Of a stretch of DNA of 64,000 nt, positions 20,901-30,546 are shown in pieces. How positions within the stretch are numbered: the stretch's first letter is position 1; every line of letters begins with the position of its first letter. The stretch comes from Zasmidium citrigriseum. Taxonomy: Eukaryota > Ascomycota > Dothideomycetes > Mycosphaerellales > Mycosphaerellaceae. Under the pieces are notes generated by a model. It was not told the origin of the DNA, searched no databases, and saw nothing but the letters and a program-made list of their open reading frames with translations. The position numbers and the translations under genes are program-made. The stretch is from contig NHNW01000037.1 in assembly GCA_002786025.1 (NCBI GenBank), forward strand, positions 248,001 through 312,000, in the 5' to 3' direction.

Positions 20901-21042
20901 TCCCATGTTCTCGAAGGCGGACTTCAGCTTGCCGCAGCATCCGTATCAGAACTTCTACGTCCCGCCGAATCAACACATTGGCTTCAGCAATCCCACGCAA
21001 GGAGGGCCTTTGCAGGGTGGACCGCTATACTACAACCCATGA
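17959..21042 (+). CDS. Zn2Cys6 fungal transcription factor with two long repeat-bearing introns
   Basis: Exons 17959-18165, 18646-20126 and 20451-21042, 759 aa from the first in-frame ATG. The start is uncertain because the frame reads upstream without ATG. The binuclear zinc cluster spans the first splice junction: C60-X2-C63-X6-C70-X6-C77-X2-C80-X6-C87. It follows a basic KPNKKVKR segment and precedes RRGVRLNFIDTW. The centre contains a fungal-specific factor region (LLPFHSLSEPMLLNAFLACG, then transport-like helices), and the C-terminus is Gln-rich (QQQTTPTQ, poly-Q). This is a nuclear sequence-specific regulator; the target pathway is unknown. Introns of 480 and 324 nt are far longer than the 47-66 nt norm here and are listed separately. 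Confidence 0.85.
18341..18622. repeat. 34-bp tandem repeat inside intron 1 of the Zn2Cys6 gene
   Basis: Unit AATCTGAGGGGAAGAGTGAG followed by GCAGCTCATCTTCC. Units start at 18384, 18418, 18452, 18486, 18520, 18554 and 18588, each exactly 34 nt apart. A diverged first copy begins at 18341 and is 9 nt longer, and the last copy is truncated before the acceptor at 18645. Units differ at few positions. The array is wholly intronic. Confidence 0.92.
20154..20398. repeat. Inverted repeat filling intron 2 of the Zn2Cys6 gene
   Basis: The two halves of the 324-nt intron 20127-20450 are imperfect reverse complements. The inner arms are GAGAGAGCTGAGATCCCAAA (from 20237) and TTGGCAGATCAGCTCTCTCC (ending 20320). 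The outer arms are GCGATCCCCAGCTCGGTCGC (20161-20180) and TCGAGAAAGTTGGGGATTGC (20375-20394). The same core, GCAATCCCCAATTTTGTCGC plus GGAGAGAGCTGATCTTCCAG, occurs in intron 1 (18249-18342). The transcript could fold into a long hairpin. Confidence 0.75.
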
Positions 21043-21801
21043 GAAGGCGTTTTGAGGAAGTGAAAAGTCGAATTGAATTCTACTGTACTATTATTCAAGG
21101 CATTGAGATTTTGGGATGATTGGTTTGATTCACGGCGTTTGACGGGGTATGAGGTACGAGATTCTTTGGTATGGAAGGGAAGGAGGAACGGAGAAAGATA
21201 CCCACACTTCTGTACGACTGATGGAGGGGCAGTATTGTCCTGTCGTAACTGTTTGGCTAGACTTTTGGAGGGGGGTTTCGTAGATGTTGATGAACACGAT
21301 GAGGATGAATATCCTTGTCTTTTGCCATGCATCCAGACTCGCCACGCCTTCGATTTCCTCTTCTGCTCGGCTGTTCGACTCCCCGGATTGGAGTATTTTG
21401 AGTTTGATACTCGCTGGTCGCACGAATCAGATGCTTTTGAATGACCTCGGCATGTTGGCTTGCTTGATCTTCGAGCTGCAGGGTCGAGTCGACCGCATCT
21501 TGCATTGCATCGTATCCAAGAAACGACTTCTTCGGGTCACTTTCGTTGAGCGAGCTCTAGATTGCTCGTGGATGGTCAGCAATCGCGAGACGTAACGTGA
21601 CATTTGGTCTCAGTGGAATCGGCATTCGGACCGGGAAAGCGATCTGGAGATCTCGAGTCTGAAGATCTGTTGACCTCACTTGACGACAGTGGTATACAGC
21701 TGTCCTCTGTTCTGGACAGCCATTGACCGACCCAAGACCCATACTATGGCCCACAGCCCCCGATAACACCACCAAACCACACAATCAACCGCATAGGCAA
21801 A
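21043..21801. other. Intergenic region, no gene seen
   Basis: 3' flank of the Zn2Cys6 gene and 5' flank of the acyltransferase. Open frames at 21073-21444 (plus) and 21130-21423 (minus) overlap each other and show no domain character. Confidence 0.45.
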
Positions 21802-24189
21802 ATGTCCCGCCCACCCTCACCACCAAACCCCTCCCTCGAATCCGACATCGCCATCGTCGGCAGCGAGCTCAAAATCGTCTCCGAAACCGACGGCGACTCC
21901 GAACAAGAACTCCTCGAGCCTTTCGCACGCTTCCGCACCGAACCTATCAACGCTCTCCAAGAATTGGGATTACACGTGCTGGGCACGGCGTGGAGGAGCT
22001 ATGATAGGATTCTTGGGCAGGAGATCTTCTACCCGGGGTTTAGTGAGCGGATGAAGGGGATGGTGATGAGGCAGGGCATGTTGCGAAGCAAAATTGGGGA
22101 GTTGGCGAGACGACGGGTGGAAGAGGAGGGGGAAGGGGAGAAGAGGAGGAAAGAGATTGAGGAGCAGTTGGGCGAGGTCGCGGAGGAATGGACAGATCAG
22201 ATGATCTGTAAAATGGACAGCAGACCTTTCATCCGGGGCGCGTACTACCTCGTCACACAGCTCCTCACTCGGGCATACCATCAAGGAATCCACGTCTCCT
22301 CCCAGGAAGTCCTACGCCTGAGGGAAGTCGCAAAAGAAGCCGCGCGGAAGAAGCAGAGTATCATCTTCCTGCCCTGTCATCGGAGTCACGTCGACTACGT
22401 TTCCCTGCAATTGATTTGCTACCGCCTGGGCCTCGCGCTGCCGACGGTCGTGGCGGGGGATAATCTCAATTTCCCGGTGATAGGACCTTTCCTGCAGCAC
22501 GCCGGGGCGATGTGGATCCGACGCTCTTTTGGGGATGATCAGTTATATTCGACGCTGGTGCAGAGTTACATGGATACTTTGCTGCAGAACGGGTATAATA
22601 TCGAGTGTTTTGTCGAAGGAGGCCGGAGCAGGACGGGGAAGTTACTTCAGCCGAAGTTCGGGATTCTGAGCTATATTCTCGACTCGGTCATGTCTGGACG
22701 GGTAGAGGATGCGATGGTGTGTCCCGTCAGCACGCAGTACGACAAAGTCATTGAGGTGGATAGTTATGTTTCTGAATTACTAGGCCAGCCGAAGAAGAAG
22801 GAGGACTTGGCGGGTTTCCTCTCCGCGAGCAATGTTCTGAGTCTGAAGTTGGGGAGGGTGGATGTGCGGTTCCATGAGCCGTGGAGTTTGAGGGGGTTTG
22901 TGGAGGAGCAGATTGGACGGATGGGGAAGGTGGGGAAGAGTTTGGTGGGCGAGGAGGAGGTTGTGGTGAAGAGACGGTTGTTGACGACGTTTGGGTATAA
23001 GGTGCTGAGTGAGATTAATGATGTCAGTGTTGTTATGCCGACGGCGTTGGTGGGGACTGTGCTTCTCACGCTTACGGGACGGAGTGTGGGAAGAGAAGAG
23101 CTGATCCGACGGGTGGAGTGGTTGAGTCAACGAGTCCGGGCTCAGGGTGGGAGGGTTGCGCATTTCGCGGGCAACGCGATTGAGGGCGTCGTGGACAAGG
23201 CTCTCGAAGTCCTAGGACCGAATCTCGTTGGCCGGATTGAGGGTTTGCCCGAGGAGATGTATTATGCCGAGGACCGCTTCCAGCTCAGCTTTTACCGGAA
23301 TATGACGATCCATCTGTTCATCTCGCAGGCGCTGGTTTGCACGGCCATGTATACGAAGGTCAAGATCGGGGGAGGGGAAGAGGCGGAGAGGATGGAGTAT
23401 CGGGAACTCTATGATTATGTCTTTTTCTTGTCGCAGTTGTTTAGGGCGGAGTTTATATTTCCGACTACGCCGCTGGAGGAGAATCTGCAGGCGACGTTGC
23501 AAGGGCTGGTGAAGGATCGGGTTCTGTCTACAACGACGGGCCCTGATGGGAGAATCGAGACGATATCCATTCATCCGGATGAGAGGGCCCTCGACATGGA
23601 GAATTTCGACTTCTATAACTTCCTACTCTGGCCTTTTGTCGAAGCGTCCTGGCTCGGCGCGATTGCGGTTTTCATGCTCTGTCCGCCGCCTCACCACCCG
23701 GATCCGGAGGCTTGGGTGGAGATGAAGAGTTTTGAGGCGAAAGCGCAGCTTTTGGGGAAAACGCTTTATCATCGTGGGGATTTGAGTTATTATGAGGCGG
23801 TGAATAAGGAGGCGTTGAAGAATGCTATTAGTCGTAGTGAGGAGGAGGGTATCATCCTCGTTACGCGACCGCCGAAGGACTCCAAGGCGAGTCAGAGGGT
23901 TAGGCTTGACAGTGAGTGGATGCCGAGGTATGATGCCCAGGGGCAGTTGGTTGCCCAGGGACGGTTGTGGGATTTTGCGGAGCGGATTGATCGCAGTCGG
24001 AGGGATGCGCCGGGGAAGAAGGAGGGGGTTGTTGTGAGGAGGAGGATTTTGGGACTTTGTAGGGGGATTGGGGAGGGGCTTTGGGAGGGGGCTGTGGGGG
24101 AGCCGGAGGGGGTGCCCGTGAAGGTTAGGAGGAGGAGGGGGATTCAGACTGGGACTGGGACTGGGGGAAAAGAGGTGGCGAGGTTGTAG
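21802..24189 (+). CDS. PlsB/DHAPAT-like glycerol-phosphate acyltransferase
   Basis: Single exon, 795 aa. The PlsC/PlsB acyltransferase motifs are clear: LPCHRSHVDY with HX4D catalytic pair H193/D198, then GDNLNFPVIGPFLQHAGAMW, FVEGGRSRTGK (E272 in motif III) and a CPVSTQYDKV motif IV. Length and the helical C-terminal extension match bacterial PlsB and animal GPAT/DHAPAT rather than the short PlsC enzymes. The expected reaction is acyl-CoA plus glycerol-3-phosphate or dihydroxyacetone phosphate to the 1-acyl product. No signal peptide; I see no firm peroxisomal signal (C-terminus VARL). No intron disrupts the frame, and the last 60 residues are Gly/Arg-rich. Confidence 0.9.
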   Translation: MSRPPSPPNPSLESDIAIVGSELKIVSETDGDSEQELLEPFARFRTEPINALQELGLHVLGTAWRSYDRILGQEIFYPGFSERMKGMVMRQGMLRSKIGELARRRVEEEGEGEKRRKEIEEQLGEVAEEWTDQMICKMDSRPFIRGAYYLVTQLLTRAYHQGIHVSSQEVLRLREVAKEAARKKQSIIFLPCHRSHVDYVSLQLICYRLGLALPTVVAGDNLNFPVIGPFLQHAGAMWIRRSFGDDQLYSTLVQSYMDTLLQNGYNIECFVEGGRSRTGKLLQPKFGILSYILDSVMSGRVEDAMVCPVSTQYDKVIEVDSYVSELLGQPKKKEDLAGFLSASNVLSLKLGRVDVRFHEPWSLRGFVEEQIGRMGKVGKSLVGEEEVVVKRRLLTTFGYKVLSEINDVSVVMPTALVGTVLLTLTGRSVGREELIRRVEWLSQRVRAQGGRVAHFAGNAIEGVVDKALEVLGPNLVGRIEGLPEEMYYAEDRFQLSFYRNMTIHLFISQALVCTAMYTKVKIGGGEEAERMEYRELYDYVFFLSQLFRAEFIFPTTPLEENLQATLQGLVKDRVLSTTTGPDGRIETISIHPDERALDMENFDFYNFLLWPFVEASWLGAIAVFMLCPPPHHPDPEAWVEMKSFEAKAQLLGKTLYHRGDLSYYEAVNKEALKNAISRSEEEGIILVTRPPKDSKASQRVRLDSEWMPRYDAQGQLVAQGRLWDFAERIDRSRRDAPGKKEGVVVRRRILGLCRGIGEGLWEGAVGEPEGVPVKVRRRRGIQTGTGTGGKEVARL

Positions 24190-24735
24190 GGGAGGGTTTC
24201 GTGGGCTGTGTGAGAGGGAAGGGGAATGGAGATGTTGATGGAAGAAGAGGGATAGGTAATATTGAGATGAGATTATGACTTTGTACAGAAAGACAGAACG
24301 GCAAGCCGGTATGGACAGATTCAACACAGAACAATCGAACGATTTTTAAGGATTCTCTCCCGTTCATGTGATTGATAATACTCGATATTGATGTGATTGA
24401 TGAGGCTCCATCAAAGTCGAAGCGGCCCCTCCCGAAGGCAAACATTACATCAGAGTTTGACAGGGATCAGCTGGGGCGTGTTTGCAGGCGCAGCGCAGCT
24501 CATGAAACGATGGACTTCACTCCATCAACTCATCCACAACGCTGACCAATCCACCGCTCATCACCCTTTCTTCGCCATCAACCCCCATCCAAACTTCATC
24601 ATCCACACTCACTACTGATTTGCGCGGGACAGTACAGCATCTCGCGGTAGCGGAGGAGGAGGACCGGTTGTTCAGAGCATCGCAGACACAGCAGGCACGC
24701 AACACCCCAGCCGACCCCTTTGCGACACTCTGCTC
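24190..24735. other. Intergenic region, no gene seen
   Basis: 3' flank of the acyltransferase and promoter/leader of the E1 gene. No convincing open frame on either strand. Confidence 0.5.
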
Positions 24736-27700
24736 ATGAAGAGACGAGCAGAAAGCCCCCTCCCCACCACCGCCGACAGCCCCCACAAGAAGAAAGTCAT
24801 GACCGATAGTAACGGCGCCATGGACCTGGACGGCGCCCCGCCTGCCCAGCAGGTCGAGCAGCTCAAGGATGCCTCCAGCAACGGCGAAATCGACGAGTCG
24901 CTGTACTCGCGCCAGCTGTACGTGCTGGGCCACGAAGCCATGAAGCGCATGGGCTCGTCCAACGTCCTGATTGTTGGACTGCGCGGCCTGGGTGTTGAGA
25001 TTGCCAAGAACGTTGCGTTGGCCGGCGTCAAGAGCCTCACGCTCTACGATCCCAAGCCTGCGGCTATCCAGGATCTCTCATCGCAGTTCTTCCTGCATCC
25101 GGAAGATGTGGGCAAGCCACGAGCTGCCGTCACTCAGCCACGCGTTTCGGAGCTCAACCCATACACGCCCGTCAACATCCACCCATCCGACAGCCTCACC
25201 AGCGATCTGAGCCAGCTCAAGCAGTATCAGGTCATCGTACTGACAGACACCTCGCTCACCGACCAGAAGATCATTGCGAACTACTGCCACACGAACGGCA
25301 TCTACGTCGTCATTACTGACACCTTTGGCCTGTTTGGCTACATCTTCACCGATTTCGGCAAGAACTTCACCGTCGGCGATCCCACAGGCGAGAACCCACT
25401 CAACGGCATTGTCGCAGGTATCGATTCGGAGGGTTTGGTGTCGGCGTTGGACGAGACACGTCATGGTCTAGAAGATGGAGATTTCGTCACATTCTCAGAA
25501 GTGGAGGGCATGGAGAAGTTAAATGATGGTACACCACGCAAGATCACGGTCAAGGGACCATATACATTCTCGATCGGCGATGTTTCAGGCATGGGAGAGT
25601 ACAAGCGGGGTGGACTGTACCAGCAGGTCAAGATGCCCAAGATTCTGGACTTCGAGCCGCTGAGCAAGCAGCTCACGAAGCCGGAGTTGATGATGTCGGA
25701 CTTTGCCAAGTTTGACCGGCCTGGACAGTTGCATGTGGGCGTTCAGGCTTTGCATGCTTTCGCAGATGCTCACCAGGGAGAGTTCCCGCGGCCGATGAAT
25801 GAGGCTGATGCCGCGGATGTGTGGAAGTATGCGCAGGAGATTGTGAAGACGCAGGAGGAGCCGGCGGAGTTGGACGAGAAGATCATCAAGGAGTTGTCGT
25901 TCCAGGCACGTGGTGATCTTTCGCCGATGGCAGCTCTGTTTGGTGGTCTTGCGGCGCAGGAGGTGCTCAAGTCGGTGTCGGGCAAGTTCCATCCTGTCAA
26001 GCAGTGGATGTACTTTGACACGCTTGAGTCGCTCCCTACCAACTCCAAGCGCAGCGAAGAACTGTGCAAGCCTCTTGGTACTCGCTACGATGGACAGATT
26101 GCAGTGTTTGGCAAGGACTTCCAAGACAAGATTGCGAACATCAAGCAGTTCTTGGTTGGTGCTGGTGCGATTGGGTGTGAGATGCTCAAGAACTGGGCCA
26201 TGATTGGACTTGCCACTGGACCAAACGGCCGGATTACCGTCACCGACAACGACCAGATCGAGAAGTCCAACCTCAACCGACAGTTCCTCTTCCGATCGAA
26301 GGATGTTGGCAAGCTCAAGAGTGAGGCTGCTGCTGCCGCTGTGCAGGCCATGAACCCCGATCTGAAGGGCAAGATTCAGATGATGAAGGATTTGGTCGCG
26401 CAGAGCACGGAGCACATCTTCAACGAGGACTTTTGGGAGAGCCTGGATGGTGTGACGAATGCACTGGACAACGTGGATGCTCGTACGTACGTCGACCGTC
26501 GATGCGTCTTCTTCCACAAGCCCCTCCTCGACAGCGGTACTCTCGGCACCAAGGGCAACACGCAGGTCGTGCTGCCTCGCCAGACGGAGTCTTACTCCAG
26601 CTCGCAGGACCCTCCGGAGCAGTCGTTCCCGATGTGCACACTCCGATCTTTCCCCAACAAGATCGAGCATACTATCGCCTGGGCCAAGGATCTCTTCCAC
26701 ACGCTCTTTGCTGGACCCGCCGAGATCGTCAACACCTACATCACCTCCAAGGACTACCTTGGCTCAGCACTCAAGCAGTCCGGCAGCGAGAAGCAGACGC
26801 TTGAGACTCTCCGCGACTTCCTCGTCACCGAGAAGCCACAGAGCTGGGATGACTGCATCGAGTGGGCCCGCACGCAGTTCGAGAAGCAGTACAACAATGC
26901 CATCCAGCAGCTGTTGTACAACTTCCCCAAGGACTCCAAGACGTCGTCTGGTCAGCCATTCTGGTCTGGTCCCAAGCGTGCTCCCGACCCACTCAAGTTC
27001 GACCCCAACAACCCAACTCATTATTCTTTCATCCTCGCCGCCGCCAACCTCCACGCCTTCAACTACCACATCAAGCCCAACAACGACCGCCAGTACATCA
27101 ACAATGTGCTTGACCGCATGATCGTGCCCGACTTCAAGCCAGACCCTGGTGTCAAGATCCAGGCCGACGACAAAGAACCTGATCCAAACGCCAATGGTCC
27201 TGCTGACGACAACGCGGAGCTGGACCAGATCGCCAAGTCGCTGCCACCACCGAAGTCTCTGGGCGACTTCCGCATGGAGCCGGTCGAGTTCGAGAAGGAC
27301 GATGACACCAACCACCACATTGACTTCATCACTGCCGCCTCCAACCTCCGTGCGGAGAACTACAAGATCCAGACGGCTGATCGTCACAAGACCAAGTTCA
27401 TCGCCGGCAAGATCATTCCGGCCATCGCCACCACGACTGCGCTGGTCACTGGTCTTGTCGTGCTCGAGCTGTACAAGATCATCGACGGCAAGGACGATAT
27501 CGAGCAGTACAAGAACGGCTTCGTCAACTTGGCGCTGCCTTTCTTCGGCTTCTCCGAGCCCATCGCCAGCCCCAAGGGCAAGTACCAGGGCCCGAACGGC
27601 GAGGTCACCATCGACAAGCTGTGGGATCGCTTCGAGACGGAGGATGTCACGCTGGAGCAGTTCATCAACGACTTCAAGGCCAAGGGCTTGACCATCAGTA

Positions 27701-27976
27701 TGATCAGCTCGGGTGTTAGTCTGTTGTATGCGTCGTTCTATCCCGCGGCCAAGAATAGGGACAGGCTGCCGATGAAGTAAGTCATATGATTGATCAAAAC
27801 TGCTTGGAGATAGTCATGCTAATTCGTGTTTGAACAGGATGTCCCAGCTCGTCGAGCACATCAGCAAGAAGCCCATTCCCGACCACCAGAAGAACGTCAT
27901 CTTCGAGATCACGGCCGAGGATGAGACGGAGGAGGACGTTGAGATTCCGTACGTCATGGTCAAGTTGAAGAAGTAG
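24736..27976 (+). CDS. UBA1: Ubiquitin-activating enzyme E1
   Basis: Exons 24736-27776 and 27838-27976 give 1059 aa. The 61-nt intron has donor GTAAGT and acceptor GAACAG and leaves an in-frame exon 2 encoding the end of the ubiquitin-fold domain (ends [14 protein letters not shown]). The adenylation site is intact ([18 protein letters not shown], then [16 protein letters not shown]), and the catalytic thioester cysteine is C634 in [11 protein letters not shown]. The N-terminal inactive adenylation half begins at [17 protein letters not shown]. The enzyme uses ATP to adenylate ubiquitin and passes it to E2s in the cytosol and nucleus. A short basic KRR...KKKV N-terminus could be a nuclear signal. 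Without the intron the frame stops at 27780. Confidence 0.97.
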
Positions 27977-28779
27977 ACGAGGGAGTCTGTGGATGAGGGA
28001 ATTGCATTTGCATCGGCGTAGGGCATGGAACGAGGATGATATCAAGGATGGGTGAGGTCATAGATTGCGGGTTTGCACCACCGACACCACTACTACATTA
28101 TGGCTATCGCTGCCAGGTACCCTGCCATTATGGCAGAGGGATTAGATAGGTATATAGCTCTGGCTCCTGTTCTCCTCTTTGAGAGAGGGGTGGATATATT
28201 ACTTACTATGCTCAACGCGTCGTGGGCGTATCAGAAGGCTCGCTTGAAGATCTTATGCCGATATCTAGTTCACACAAGCTGCAGGCCGATACGACGATTG
28301 CAGACAGCGGCCGTGCTGTATTCGTGCCATAACACAATTGACCCCCGGGGCATTACGAAGTACACGATCGGGAGACAAAGACACACCTCTATGCAGCTAG
28401 GAGAACCACTTCGACGATCGACCGTAACCTTGCCCCGTGAGAAACGGAATTGGAGCTCCGATGCAACAATTCTAGCTGCAATGTACGTTTTAGCAGAGCA
28501 TCTAACAGCTAGCTCTCGTACGCTAGATCTCAAATCATGCGATAGCCAACAGCTGGGAAAGGTAGGCTTGTTGAACTCCGCGGGTCGATATAGTGCATGT
28601 TGGGGCTTGAACACGTCGGACATCGAATGCATTGTGGAGAAGACCGACTGCAACATTACACGGAATGACACCCACTCTGGACGGTCTTTGCAGTCATTCT
28701 GTTGAACATATATACCAGCATCTTGGCTCAAGGGGATGTGCATTCGGGACAGAGGTCTAACTGAATCAACTCAGTCGCC
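27977..28779. other. Intergenic region with GH5 promoter; no gene seen
   Basis: An open frame at 28073-28705 starts at a non-ATG codon and has no recognisable domain. The region contains a perfect palindrome CTGCCATTATGGCAG at 28122-28136 and a TATA-like ATATATA near 28708-28714, about 65 nt upstream of the mannanase start codon. Confidence 0.45.
28708..28714 (+). promoter_or_regulatory. TATA box of the GH5 gene
   Basis: ATATATA lies about 66-72 nt upstream of ATG 28780, at the usual distance for a short fungal 5' UTR. Confidence 0.5.
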
Positions 28780-29969
28780 ATGAAGATATTCAGCGTCTTT
28801 TGCAGTATCTTAGCCTACTTGACTTCCGTCTTGGGAGCTCAATCGTTTGCTGGATCGAATCTCTACTATGCCGCTGGCTTGAAAGACTATGAACAAGACA
28901 CGTTGCTTTCTGGACTAAGAGATGCAAACATCAAAATTCTTCGCGTCTGGCTCGATGGTATGAATCTTGTTCTTTCTGAAGATTTGAATCTGTCTGACGA
29001 TGTCCTCAGGCCAATCTGGATCAGTGAAGGGCACAAACATCGACAGCTTCCCTAGTCTCCAAGGAAACTCGCCAACTCCTTACGACGACACCGTTCTCAA
29101 CCGTCTCGACGATTTCATGTACAAAGCCTCAGGCTATGGCATCAAGCTTATGATCTCGATGCATAGCTACAACACTTTGCAAAACCAGGACGACTTCTAT
29201 GGCCAGTATTACGGAACGGGATACTTCTACACGGACTCACAGGCGATCCAGTACTTCAAAGAGCGGATTGCCCACATCATGGCACACGTCAACCCTCATA
29301 ACGGCAAGACGTGGGCCAATAGTCCGGAGTATATCTTTGCTTTTGAGGCACAGAACGAAGCACAGCATGACAACGTGAGTACTCGATAACGACGAGTGTT
29401 TGGTGAACCTTTGCTGAAACATCATCCAGCGAAACGTCCCCGCCTTGGAAAAATGGCAGTGCACCATGGCGACCGCGATCAAAGACAACATGAACTGGTC
29501 CTCCGACATCCTCGTCACCACAGGCGGCGGCTCCTACGTCGACGTCTCTCTCCACGACGGCTACTTCCACTGCGACGCCCTCGACGTCCTCGCCATCCAC
29601 GCCTACGGCGTCGGTGACTTCTCCCCCTCCAAACTGAGCCCATACGTCACCAAAGCCCAGAACAACGGCAAGAAGCTCATCATGCAGGAGTGGGGTGCCT
29701 GCTACTACGACACTTCCAACAATCGATGCAACCCTTCAAATGCTTTGTACAGTGGGACGAGGGACGATAACATCGGCGAGTGGGCGCATGATTTCGACCA
29801 GGTTGGGATTCCGTGGATGTACTGGCAGATTTTGCCGAATGAGGATCCACACTATGACTACGATTATGAGATTGGGATCAACGGTGTGAACTGGGAGACG
29901 CTCAAGTCGGTGGCGGCTGGGACTGAGGGATATCAGTCTGCTTTTGACTTTTCTCGATGGTTGCCGTAG
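28780..29969 (+). CDS. Secreted GH5 glycoside hydrolase (endo-beta-1,4-mannanase-like)
   Basis: Exons 28780-28957, 29010-29374 and 29430-29969, 360 aa; introns are 52 and 55 nt and both keep frame. The N-terminal signal peptide MKIFSVFCSILAYLTSVLGA has likely cleavage before QSFAGSN. GH5 hallmarks: LRVWLDG in an early strand, ISMHSYN, the acid/base glutamate E176 in FEAQNEAQ, and the nucleophile E268 in MQEWGACYY. This is a TIM-barrel retaining glycosidase for plant or fungal cell-wall polysaccharides. The order FAGSNLYYAAGL and GTGYFYTDSQA resembles fungal mannanase-type GH5 proteins. Exact specificity (mannan versus glucan) is inference. No carbohydrate-binding module is attached. Confidence 0.88.
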
Positions 29970-30546
29970 AATCACGGTATGAGTTTGCATCCACAGCTCA
30001 ACCGAGCAGCGTCGATTTGAATAGATACAAGAATAGAATGGAAAGCATTGCAGCTTGCAGATCGTCCGTCTTATCGCGTATTCAATTTGAAAAGGGTGTT
30101 CCTATTGTACCCTGTCATTGAACCTGTCAACACCCTTCATCAAGAATGATTCCAGGACTCGCATATATGTCTTTGTCCAACCAGGGTGTCTCCGAAATCT
30201 CTCTGTAAGAAGGCTTACTACTGGAGAAAAATGTCAGCTTTCTACGAGGCTTTGCCGGCAGTGCTCAAAGCAAGAAGGCTGAGTCCCCTCTTCATGAGTT
30301 AATGACTGCCTCACGAGAGACGTAGGTAACTGAAGCTGCAGACCTCGAGCTTGTCAATGTGTGATCTTGGGGATATCGGTCCATACCAAGACGAGTGGAT
30401 ACATTCTTGCCTTGGCTCTGCGTCACCCCACTGCCACGTTATCTATTCAGCTTTGCTCCTGAGAACGACGTTCCTCCAACGAAATCTCGTTCAAGCGACC
30501 TGTGTCCAAGCCGTACTTCACGAACCTTATAACTGGCGACAGCAAC
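29970..30546. other. Intergenic region, no gene seen
   Basis: No coding region is supported. A plus-strand frame at 30351-30725 overlaps the next gene in another frame and lacks family motifs. Confidence 0.45.

Noticed and set aside
21073..21444. 123-codon plus-strand frame after the Zn2Cys6 gene
   Set aside because: Overlaps an equally long antisense frame and has no domain-like features; likely 3' flank.
25585..26700. 371-codon minus-strand frame
   Set aside because: Antisense to the E1 gene; Leu/Arg/His-rich composition is expected for the reverse of a conserved coding exon.
28073..28705. 210-codon plus-strand frame
   Set aside because: Begins at a non-ATG codon, no recognisable domain, and lies where the GH5 promoter should be.
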